The notes beneath the pieces were generated by a model, which saw only the letters and a program-made list of their open reading frames with translations, made no database searches and was not told the origin of the DNA. A program made the position numbers and the translations under genes. Below are positions 13,392-18,997 of a stretch of 34,614 nucleotides of DNA, one piece after another (position 1 is the stretch's first letter; each line of letters begins with the position of its first letter). Source of the DNA: a virus; the IMG/VR virus record IMGVR_UViG_3300030012_002060, positions 1-34,614 of that record, one strand, 5' to 3'.

Positions 13392-13408
13392 AAAAAGGGA
13401 AGGATAAT

Positions 13409-13708
13409 ATGATAAAAGTAGAAGTTAAAAAAATATGGCTTGGTAAGGTATCAGTTAGGGATTACGTCTATAAAAAAGCATTACGCCAAAAAGAATCATT
13501 AGGTATAGTACATGGCAAAGAATTTATGATTATACCTTATGAAAATCTTAAAAAAGCTAAACAATATACAAAGACCACAATTCAATCAAAGTTTAATAAT
13601 AAAACATATACTTTGATAGATTTTGATTGGAAACCTTATAAAGAACCAAATAAAGATCAAGGGAACTTATGGGAAAATACAAAACCAAACTTGAACGAGA
13701 ACATTTAG
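13409..13708 (+). CDS. first gene of the plus early block, 99 aa, unknown
   Basis: A 99-residue basic protein with no recognised family, a mixed alpha/beta composition and no membrane segment. It is preceded by AGGGAAGGA and by the unusual GC-rich leader hairpin, which suggests that its expression is controlled at translation. Its last 40 bases overlap the Ref-type nuclease gene. As the first plus-strand early gene it may be regulatory or target the host, but this is inference only. Confidence 0.65.
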   Translation: MIKVEVKKIWLGKVSVRDYVYKKALRQKESLGIVHGKEFMIIPYENLKKAKQYTKTTIQSKFNNKTYTLIDFDWKPYKEPNKDQGNLWENTKPNLNENI

Positions 13709-13962
13709 ATAAAGTGAGTCAACTTGGGTGTATTTGTTGTGGTGCAATAGCAGAAATTCATCATATACGGGATAAGGTAGGCATGGGTCGTAGGTCCAGT
13801 CATTTCGAAACGCTACCCTTATGTCCAATTCATCATAGACTTGGAAAAGACTCAATACATTTAGGTAAGAAAAATTTTATTAAAAAGTTTGGAACTGAAC
13901 GAGAACTATTAAAAAAAGTGAGGGAGATATTAGATGGACAAAAAACAGAACTCTTTATTTGA
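13669..13962 (+). CDS. Ref-family (RecA-dependent) HNH nuclease
   Basis: A 97-residue protein that matches the layout of the phage P1 Ref nuclease family (recombination enhancement function, RecA-dependent nuclease): CICCG at residues 21-25, EIHHI (His31, His32), a Gly-Arg segment MGRRSSHFETLPLCPIHH with Cys52, His55 and His56, then SIHL (His64) and the helix FIKKFGTERELLKK. The Cys/His set should bind zinc and form an HNH-type active site. P1 Ref cuts DNA displaced by RecA filaments. It overlaps genes on both sides and lies in an early block with modification and replication genes. Confidence 0.8.
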   Translation: MGKYKTKLEREHLDKVSQLGCICCGAIAEIHHIRDKVGMGRRSSHFETLPLCPIHHRLGKDSIHLGKKNFIKKFGTERELLKKVREILDGQKTELFI

Positions 13963-14188
13963 GGAGCTAAAAGAGGATTGGCAAGAACATTGGGAAGGTA
14001 TGCCAGAGTTTGTTCAACAAGAACAAGATTGTTACGCCAAAATAATTATAAGATTTAGAAATGAGGATGATCTTCAAGACTTTGCAAAAAAGTTAGGTCA
14101 AAAGGTCAATAATAAAACTAAAAGTATTTGGCATCCAAAACTTACATTTCAAGATCATTACTCTAAAAGGTATAAGAGTGAATCCTAA
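13934..14188 (+). CDS. TAGT-associated small protein, 84 aa
   Basis: An 84-residue protein with the core YAKIIIRFRNEDDLQDFAKK followed by LGQKVNNKTKSIWHPK. I recall the same core (IxFxxEDDxxxFAxxxGQxxxxKTKSIWYP) as a small unnamed phage protein often located next to DNA-modification genes, including glycosyltransferases like the one that follows here; this is unverified memory. The ribosome-binding site AGGGAG is at good distance. It overlaps both neighbours, so it is translated together with the TAGT gene. It may be its partner or regulator; the function is unknown. Confidence 0.7.
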   Translation: MDKKQNSLFEELKEDWQEHWEGMPEFVQQEQDCYAKIIIRFRNEDDLQDFAKKLGQKVNNKTKSIWHPKLTFQDHYSKRYKSES

Positions 14189-15035
14189 TTTTCCAATATT
14201 TGTAATATCAAAAGGTAGGTGGGAAAGTAGATTAACAAGTAAAACTTTTGAGAGAACAAATATACCTTATCGTATTGTAATTGAACCACAAGAATATGAT
14301 GATTATGTAAAGTTTATTAATAAAGAAAAAATAATTAAATTACCATTTTCTAATTTAGGTCAAGGTTCTATTCCAGCAAGAAATTTTGTTTGGGATTTTG
14401 CAATAAAAGAAGGACACAAAAAACATTGGATTATAGATGATAATATTTATGATTTTTATAGATTTAATAGAAACGCAAAAAATATAGTAGAGGATGGAAC
14501 TATTTTTAAATGTGCTGAAGATTTTGTTGATAGATATGAGAACATAATGTTAAGTGGATTTAATTATTGCAAGTTTTGTATAGCAAGTGAGAAATATCCA
14601 CCATATTTATTTAACACAAGGATTTATTCTACAATTCTTATAGATCATAGACTCGATTTAAGATGGAGAGGTAAATATAACGAGGACACAGATCTGTCCA
14701 TTAGAACATTAAAACTTGGTCATTGCACAGTTCAATTTAATGCTTTTTTAGCAGAAAAAGCTACAACTATGAGATTAAAAGGTGGAAACACAGATAGTAT
14801 ATACCAAAACGAAAATTTAGATTATCAAGATGGTGTATTAGAAAAATCAAAATCTTTGCAAGAACAACATCCTGATGTTGCAAAAGTTGTATGGAGATGG
14901 AATCGTTGGCATCATTTCGTAGATTATTCTGTGTTTAAAAGAAATAAACCAATATTTAAAAAAGACATAAAAATACCAAAAGGTATAGATAATTATGGAA
15001 TGAAACTTAAAACTTTCGAGGAATATGTCAAATAG
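14178..15035 (+). CDS. TET-associated-type glycosyltransferase (TAGT)
   Basis: A 285-residue glycosyltransferase of the TAGT family, described computationally in phages as acting on modified bases in DNA. Landmarks are ISKGR (10-14), VIEPQEYDDY (34-43), PARNFVWD (66-73), the DxD-like HWIIDDN (83-89), NTRIYST (146-152), YNEDTDLS (167-174), MRLKGGNTD (198-206) and HHFVDYS (245-251). The start is GTG with AAAAGG eight bases upstream. The usual partners, a TET/JBP dioxygenase or a pyrimidine hydroxymethylase, are not seen anywhere in the window, so the acceptor is unclear. It overlaps its 84-aa neighbour and the replication-type gene after it. Confidence 0.82.
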   Translation: MNPNFPIFVISKGRWESRLTSKTFERTNIPYRIVIEPQEYDDYVKFINKEKIIKLPFSNLGQGSIPARNFVWDFAIKEGHKKHWIIDDNIYDFYRFNRNAKNIVEDGTIFKCAEDFVDRYENIMLSGFNYCKFCIASEKYPPYLFNTRIYSTILIDHRLDLRWRGKYNEDTDLSIRTLKLGHCTVQFNAFLAEKATTMRLKGGNTDSIYQNENLDYQDGVLEKSKSLQEQHPDVAKVVWRWNRWHHFVDYSVFKRNKPIFKKDIKIPKGIDNYGMKLKTFEEYVK

Positions 15036-15609
15036 TGGTTATTTTCTTGCTTTTCGTAGTGTTTGGAGACATCCTGCTTTTAAAAGTGTAATTGAGTCAG
15101 CAATATGGCTATATATTGTGTCAAACGCCTCTCATAAAGACAAAGAGCTTAAATTTATGGAAAACCCAATATTTGTTAAAAGGGGAGAGCTTATTTTCCC
15201 ATTACGAAAAAATGCTAAAATATGGGGTATCACTTATCCAAGAATGAGGTTATTTATACAAAGATTGAAAACAAAAAAAATGATTAATATTAGATTAGCC
15301 ACTATGAATCCACATAGAGACCACAAGTACGCAAAAGTCAGCATCATTTCTGTTGTAAATTATGACAAATTCCAACAATATGATCTTACACCTAACCAGT
15401 ACAAAACCACTACAAACGCATTACTAAATAACAAACTAAATAATAATACTAACATTAGTAAGGATAAAAAGGATGTTAATAGTGGTAATAACTATGATGG
15501 TTCATATAAGGTTGTATCCACTTGGGGAGACGAAGATATAGTAGAGAAAAATGGAAAAAAATACGTCAGGCACAGATGGAAAGGAACGATAAAACCACTA
15601 GACAAATAA
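15025..15609 (+). CDS. winged-helix replication-initiator-like protein, 194 aa
   Basis: Residues ~5-90 look like the winged helix-turn-helix of phage replisome organisers (lambda O/DnaD-loader type N-domains): an AIWLYIVSNASHKD helix, the strand RGELIFPLRKNAKIWGI and the recognition-type helix YPRMRLFIQRLKTKKMINIR. Residues ~115-165 are Asn/Lys/Asp-rich and flexible, and the C-terminus is a small basic segment. The length and layout fit a DNA-binding initiator that recruits host helicase. As the window has no polymerase, primase or helicase, this would be the main replication specificity factor. A transcription regulator is the alternative. Confidence 0.6.
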   Translation: MSNSGYFLAFRSVWRHPAFKSVIESAIWLYIVSNASHKDKELKFMENPIFVKRGELIFPLRKNAKIWGITYPRMRLFIQRLKTKKMINIRLATMNPHRDHKYAKVSIISVVNYDKFQQYDLTPNQYKTTTNALLNNKLNNNTNISKDKKDVNSGNNYDGSYKVVSTWGDEDIVEKNGKKYVRHRWKGTIKPLDK

Positions 15610-15734
15610 AATGTCCAACTTGTAAAGGTAAGGGATTTTATAGTGTTGATTATGCTCTTGTAAAAGAGGAAATGCACGTCCGTTGTGAAGATTGCAATGG
15701 TAAAGGAAATATGGAATATGAAAAAGAAATCTAA
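15576..15734 (+). CDS. small zinc-binding protein with two CxxCxGKG motifs, 52 aa
   Basis: A 52-residue protein containing CPTCKGKGF (Cys13, Cys16) and CEDCNGKGN (Cys37, Cys40). The pair of CxxCxGxG motifs is that of the DnaJ cysteine-rich zinc finger, here reduced to a single zinc site. The start chosen is the ATG directly before the first motif; an upstream in-frame ATG lies deeper in the previous gene. It overlaps genes on both sides. Such stand-alone fingers may bind RNA, DNA or unfolded protein; nothing narrows this down. Confidence 0.65.
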   Translation: MERNDKTTRQIKCPTCKGKGFYSVDYALVKEEMHVRCEDCNGKGNMEYEKEI

Positions 15735-15999
15735 ATTTAGACACATTCAAATAGATAAAAAAAAATATTATTTTTATGAGATAACTTGGGTTGACCCAAC
15801 TGGAGATAGTGGTTGGGCTGATGCTAAAACATTTGGAAAAATGACTTGTTCAAATGTAATAACAAATGCTTACGTTTTTAAAAAAGATAAAAAACATCTA
15901 TGGACTTTTGGAAGCTATGACACAAGCGAACAAAGTTTTAGTGATCGCAATGTTTTTCCTATTGGATGTATAGTTTCTATGGTAAAAATCGAGGTGTGA
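15718..15999 (+). CDS. hypothetical protein, 93 aa
   Basis: A 93-residue basic protein with many aromatic residues and a beta-rich pattern (KYYFYEITWVDPTGDSGWADAK), ending in IGCIVSMVKIEV. No known motif is recognised. The pattern ExxWxDxxGxxxW resembles small phage beta-barrel proteins often placed near nuclease or methylase genes, but this is a loose impression. It overlaps the zinc-binding gene by 17 bases and ends in a GTGA overlap with the methyltransferase start. Confidence 0.6.
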   Translation: MKKKSKFRHIQIDKKKYYFYEITWVDPTGDSGWADAKTFGKMTCSNVITNAYVFKKDKKHLWTFGSYDTSEQSFSDRNVFPIGCIVSMVKIEV

Positions 16000-16532
16000 A
16001 ATTACCAAAAAAAAAATACAATATAATATATGCTGACCCTCCTTATAGATTTAAAACATATTCTGATAAGGGTAAAGGACGGAGTGCTGACAACCATTAT
16101 GTTTGTATGCCTTTGGATGATATTTGTAGGTTACCTATTAGCGATATATCTGCTGATGATTGCATCCTATTTATGTGGATTATTGACCCTTTTCTTAAAG
16201 ATGCTTTTAAGATTATTGAATCGTGGGGTTTCACTTATAAAACGATAGCTTTTACATGGTGCAAAATAAATAAGGTAAGTGATAGTTGGTTTACAGGCAT
16301 GGGATATTGGACTAGATCGAACCCAGAGATGTGTTTATTAGCAACTAAAGGAAAACCAAAAAGAGAATCAAAATCAGTAAAACAATTAGTTTTTAGTAGA
16401 TTACAACATCATAGTAAAAAACCTGATGTAATAAGGGAGAAAATAGTAGAATTATGTGGAGATTTGCCAAGAATTGAACTATTTGCTAGAAATAAGTATA
16501 AAGGTTGGGATAGTTGGGGTAATGAGTTATAA
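15996..16532 (+). CDS. MT-A70 family DNA adenine N6-methyltransferase
   Basis: An adenine methyltransferase of the MT-A70 type. The catalytic DPPY lies at residues 14-17 of the 178-residue form, followed by conserved-type segments ADDCILFMWIID, WGFTYKTIAFTW, GYWTRSNPEMCLLATKG and a C-terminal RIELFARNKYKGWDSWGNE that usually closes this family. It transfers a methyl group from S-adenosylmethionine to adenine N6. I prefer the GTG start that overlaps the previous stop (GTGA); an in-frame ATG ten codons earlier is possible. No cognate restriction enzyme is seen, so this is an orphan methylase, probably for protection or regulation. Confidence 0.88.
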   Translation: MKLPKKKYNIIYADPPYRFKTYSDKGKGRSADNHYVCMPLDDICRLPISDISADDCILFMWIIDPFLKDAFKIIESWGFTYKTIAFTWCKINKVSDSWFTGMGYWTRSNPEMCLLATKGKPKRESKSVKQLVFSRLQHHSKKPDVIREKIVELCGDLPRIELFARNKYKGWDSWGNEL

Positions 16533-16905
16533 AATGGACAATATTAAGACAACAACACAAAAAAGACATAATCAAGTTGGGAGACCAAAACTTGTTGTAG
16601 ATTTACAAATACTAGGAAATCTTGCACAAATAGGATGTCCTAATTATGAAATCGCTTCTGTATTAGGTATTTCTCAAAGAACTCTTAAAAGGAATTTTGC
16701 CAATTTTATTGAGGAGAATCGAGAGAAGGGTAAAGCTAGTTTAAGAAAAAAGATGTGGGATAAGGCAGTTAAAAAAGACAACACTCACATGCAGATCTGG
16801 CTGTCTAAAAACTATTTAAACATGAGAGATAAAGTTGAGACTCAAAATGTTACTGAGCCATTGCCATTAATTATTGAAGCTGACGCAGAAGTAGTAGATG
16901 GCTAA
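16522..16905 (+). CDS. terminase small subunit candidate
   Basis: A 127-residue protein with an N-terminal helix-turn-helix (about residues 33-63, IGCPNYEIASVLGISQRTLKRN), a central basic helical part (EENREKGKASLRKKMWDKAVK, then MQIWLSKNYLNMRDKVE) and a short acidic C-terminal tail. This layout, with DKVE close to the C-terminus, is typical of phage small terminases, which recognise the packaging start and load the large subunit. The large subunit lies two kilobases downstream on the same strand. The start overlaps the methylase end; a second ATG four codons later is also possible. Confidence 0.7.
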   Translation: MSYKMDNIKTTTQKRHNQVGRPKLVVDLQILGNLAQIGCPNYEIASVLGISQRTLKRNFANFIEENREKGKASLRKKMWDKAVKKDNTHMQIWLSKNYLNMRDKVETQNVTEPLPLIIEADAEVVDG

Positions 16906-17038
16906 AAAGAAAAATCTATTTGGTGTAAATACTTATCATAAAAGGACCAGGAAAAAGCGACCAGGTAGGCATAGTAAGAAACCCAATAAAAATACAAAAG
17001 AATTTAAGAGGAAAAGATATAGAGGACAAGGTAGATGA
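16898..17038 (+). CDS. small basic protein, 46 aa
   Basis: A 46-residue protein starting MAKKKNLFGVNTYHKRTR and made of about 45% Lys/Arg. It overlaps the end of the small terminase gene by 8 bases and the next gene by 4 (ATGA). I recall the MAKKKNLFG(V/I)NTYHK...RPGRH pattern from marine phage genomes, always as an unnamed small protein near packaging genes. DNA binding is plausible by charge. The conserved-looking N-terminus and exact coupling support it as real. Confidence 0.65.
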   Translation: MAKKKNLFGVNTYHKRTRKKRPGRHSKKPNKNTKEFKRKRYRGQGR

Positions 17039-17238
17039 AGAGATCAAACTTTTATCCTGATGGAGTATTTATACCTTATCAAATGCCACAAGATTTTAGA
17101 CCATCACAAGGTAGAGGGTCATGTGGTAACTGCGGATTATATTCTAATAAACATGGTTTCTGTGGAGTGTATCGAACTAAAGGGGTCAAAGATACTTACG
17201 TTTGCAACAAATGGCGACAAAGACATTTCAAAAGATAA
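17035..17238 (+). CDS. small four-cysteine protein, 67 aa
   Basis: A 67-residue protein with Cys at positions 30, 33, 43 and 57 (CGNCGLY, GFCGVY, YVCNKW). The spacing is suitable for one zinc ion or an iron-sulphur cluster, reminiscent of high-potential iron-sulphur-like small proteins, but a zinc knuckle is the simpler reading. The ends are basic. It starts by ATGA overlap and its stop overlaps the next start (TAATG). The function is unknown. Confidence 0.65.
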   Translation: MKRSNFYPDGVFIPYQMPQDFRPSQGRGSCGNCGLYSNKHGFCGVYRTKGVKDTYVCNKWRQRHFKR

Positions 17239-17444
17239 TGGAACTTATAATTTTAAATGATGGTGTTTATCAATTAATCCCTGTAACAAAAGATATTTTA
17301 AAAGGTATCGAGATTATAAGTGAAGCTACTTGTTTTGATGTGTGCGATATTTTAAGACTCAAACTATCAGGATATGTAGATAGTCTTAACCTTCATGTTA
17401 TGAATGATGGCTCAGGTTATCTTTTTGGGTGCATTTGTAGATAA
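17238..17444 (+). CDS. hypothetical protein, 68 aa
   Basis: A 68-residue protein of unknown family, near-neutral with a mixed alpha/beta pattern (MELIILNDGVYQLIP, then GIEIISEATCFDVCDIL). Three Cys are present. The start is the ATG overlapping the previous stop (TAATG); a longer in-frame start exists inside the preceding gene but is less likely. It has no membrane segment and no recognised motif. It is one of a run of tightly packed small genes before the large terminase. Confidence 0.55.
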   Translation: MELIILNDGVYQLIPVTKDILKGIEIISEATCFDVCDILRLKLSGYVDSLNLHVMNDGSGYLFGCICR

Positions 17445-17463
17445 TTAATGCTATTTACAATTC

Positions 17464-17742
17464 ATGGCAAAATTCAAAGGCAGATCTGTAAAACTTAATA
17501 AACCATTTAGGACTCCATCAGCTTCTAAAAAGTTTGGTGTATATGTAAGAAATAAATCAACTGGTAGAATACAAATAGTTCGCTTCGGTGCTAAAGGGAT
17601 GAGTATTAAGAAAAATATACCATCAAGACAAAAAAGTTTCTTTGCTCGGTTTAGACCAATACTAGCAAGAGTAAGAGGTCAAAAAAGTCTCAGCCCCGCT
17701 TTCTGGGCAATTCAAAGTTGGAAAAAAGGATTTAGAATATGA
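17464..17742 (+). CDS. basic protein, 92 aa, marine-phage family by memory
   Basis: A 92-residue strongly basic protein. The N-terminal KFGVYVRNKSTGRIQIVRFGAKGMSIKKNIPSRQKSFFARF region matches a pattern I recall in many marine phages and viruses (KFxVYVKNxxGxxxxVxFGxxxMxIKxxxPxRxKSFxARH). In those relatives a Cys-containing segment follows; here the Cys and His residues are replaced (RFRP, and FWAIQSWKKG at the end), so any metal site seems lost. It is probably virion-associated, but this is inferred. It ends in an ATGA overlap with the next gene. Confidence 0.7.
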   Translation: MAKFKGRSVKLNKPFRTPSASKKFGVYVRNKSTGRIQIVRFGAKGMSIKKNIPSRQKSFFARFRPILARVRGQKSLSPAFWAIQSWKKGFRI

Positions 17743-17867
17743 GCTTATGGTTAAGAAAATTAGTTGTTAAAATTAGAATGAAATATGCTGACATAAGAGG
17801 TCATCATGGGAAAAGATGGGATTATGAGCCAGGAGATTATTATATGGGTAGAAGGAAAAAGAAATGA
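17739..17867 (+). CDS. small basic protein, 42 aa
   Basis: A 42-residue basic product starting MSLWLRKLVVKIRMKYADIRG and ending in Lys/Arg. The first 20 residues could form an amphipathic cationic helix, and the second half contains the aromatic/acidic stretch RWDYEPGDYYMG. It begins with an ATGA overlap and ends with another ATGA overlap, with GAAGGAAAAAG as ribosome-binding site for the next gene. Its function is unknown. Confidence 0.6.
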   Translation: MSLWLRKLVVKIRMKYADIRGHHGKRWDYEPGDYYMGRRKKK

Positions 17868-18268
17868 AAAAACTAGAACTATCCGATAACACAGGAATAC
17901 AACTACCAGCTAGAAATCTGATCACAATAATAGGTGCATGTTTAGTTGGTGCATGGTTTGGATTTGGAGTCATTGAACGTATCAATGTATTAGAGACTCA
18001 AAACAAACTTAATTCAAAAGACATAGAAATGAATACTGAGTTTAGGATAAAGTGGCCGTTAGGAGAGTTAGGTTCATTACCAGCTGATAGTGAACAATTT
18101 TTACTGATTGAGGATTTAGTAAAAGACGTAGAGAAAATTCAAGAACAAATGGAGTCTATGATGCACAATAAGGTAAATATACAAAGACTTCAAAAAGATG
18201 TAGATAAAATTATTGACCAATTAGAAATTGTCAAAGACAAGGTAAGAGCAAATGGAGGATACAAATGA
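17864..18268 (+). CDS. membrane-anchored coiled-coil protein, 134 aa
   Basis: A 134-residue protein with one membrane segment at about residues 18-37 (NLITIIGACLVGAWFGFGVI) and a long C-terminal coiled coil (about 80-130, heptads through LVKDVEKIQEQMESMM and LQKDVDKIIDQLEIVKDKV). The short N-terminus without a cleavage site suggests a type II or III inner-membrane anchor. From memory, similar proteins precede terminase genes in pelagiphages, without assigned function. A spanin-like or virion membrane role is possible. Confidence 0.7.
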   Translation: MKKLELSDNTGIQLPARNLITIIGACLVGAWFGFGVIERINVLETQNKLNSKDIEMNTEFRIKWPLGELGSLPADSEQFLLIEDLVKDVEKIQEQMESMMHNKVNIQRLQKDVDKIIDQLEIVKDKVRANGGYK

Positions 18269-18474
18269 TTGAGGTAGTTGTAGCATTAATTTTAACTTTA
18301 AATGGTTCTGTAATAGAGCATGTTTATAAAGATAAATTAAGCGATTGTTTGAAATCAAAGCGTGTAGCAGAACGGGAAGTTAATCCTGAAAGAGTCGTAT
18401 TTAGTTGTAAAAAGGTAAAGGCACAAACAGAGATTTACATGGGTCAAAAGAAAATATTAAAGATTATTGAATGA
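18265..18474 (+). CDS. small protein with N-terminal hydrophobic segment, 69 aa
   Basis: A 69-residue protein whose first ~15 residues (MIEVVVALILTLNGS) are hydrophobic and could be a signal peptide or an anchor. The remainder is basic with two Cys (28 and 48) spaced to form a disulphide if exported. It overlaps both neighbours as ATGA. The layout of a short hydrophobic start, then Cys pair, resembles the protein at 18749. It is unknown but probably periplasmic. Confidence 0.6.
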   Translation: MIEVVVALILTLNGSVIEHVYKDKLSDCLKSKRVAEREVNPERVVFSCKKVKAQTEIYMGQKKILKIIE

Positions 18475-18752
18475 TGCAAAAATACACAGATCTGGAAAAA
18501 AAGGTTTTAAAACCACTTGCAAAAAATAAACTTAATTTAAGAAATAAAGGCACAGCTGATTTAGAAGTACAAATAGAAACACTAAAAAAAGAAATAGATA
18601 CTCTTAAAGCTGTAATAGATTTAAAAGATTTTGAAATATCCACATTGTCAAATAATCTTAAAAAAGAGAAGGATGAAAATAATAAAAAGATTGTTGATAA
18701 GTGGTTAGACGATTTAGCAAACAATACTCCACATGCTGAGCAATTTAAATGA
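18471..18752 (+). CDS. coiled-coil protein, 93 aa
   Basis: A 93-residue almost wholly helical protein with leucine heptads (LEVQIETLKKEIDTLKAVIDLKD, then FEISTLSNNLKKEKDE). It lacks a membrane segment and is highly charged. Two consecutive ATGs are possible starts; the first overlaps the previous stop. It may oligomerise or interact with the coiled coil of the protein at 17864. The function is not known. Confidence 0.6.
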   Translation: MMQKYTDLEKKVLKPLAKNKLNLRNKGTADLEVQIETLKKEIDTLKAVIDLKDFEISTLSNNLKKEKDENNKKIVDKWLDDLANNTPHAEQFK

Positions 18753-18997
18753 AGTTTATACTAACGCTGGTCATGTGTTCAATTATAGAAGGTAAAACTA
18801 CATGCTTACCACCATTTCAATCACAAATAGAATATGTAGATGCTTATGATTGTATGATTGATGGATACCAAAAATCGCATGATAAAATAGTAGAACTTGG
18901 TAGAGAAGATGTTAATAAATTTAATATCTATATAAGATTTGGATGTAATGAAAGTCAATCTAACAAAACCCCAATATCGAGTATCAACTTCAAATAA
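18749..18997 (+). CDS. small exported-type protein, 82 aa
   Basis: An 82-residue protein starting MKFILTLVMCSIIEGKTTC, which reads as a signal peptide; a lipobox is not clear. Cys residues at 10, 19, 34 and 66 could form disulphides in the periplasm. It has the same style as the gene at 18265, so the two may be related small secreted proteins. Its last 50 bases overlap the start of the large terminase gene in another frame. Confidence 0.6.
   Translation: MKFILTLVMCSIIEGKTTCLPPFQSQIEYVDAYDCMIDGYQKSHDKIVELGREDVNKFNIYIRFGCNESQSNKTPISSINFK

Larger units (their letters stand above)
13114..13408. promoter_or_regulatory. divergent early control region
   Basis: This 295-base non-coding stretch separates the minus-strand early operon from the plus-strand early block. 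It holds phased AAAGT repeats (13166-13207), two consensus TATAAT hexamers on the plus strand (13244-13249 and 13270-13275) without clear -35 boxes, a 12-bp inverted repeat (13291-13302 with 13339-13350) and a GC-rich hairpin just before the first plus-strand gene. It is the obvious place for divergent promoters and for operators of the XRE protein; a replication origin is also possible. No tRNA or sizeable protein gene is seen here. Confidence 0.7.
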
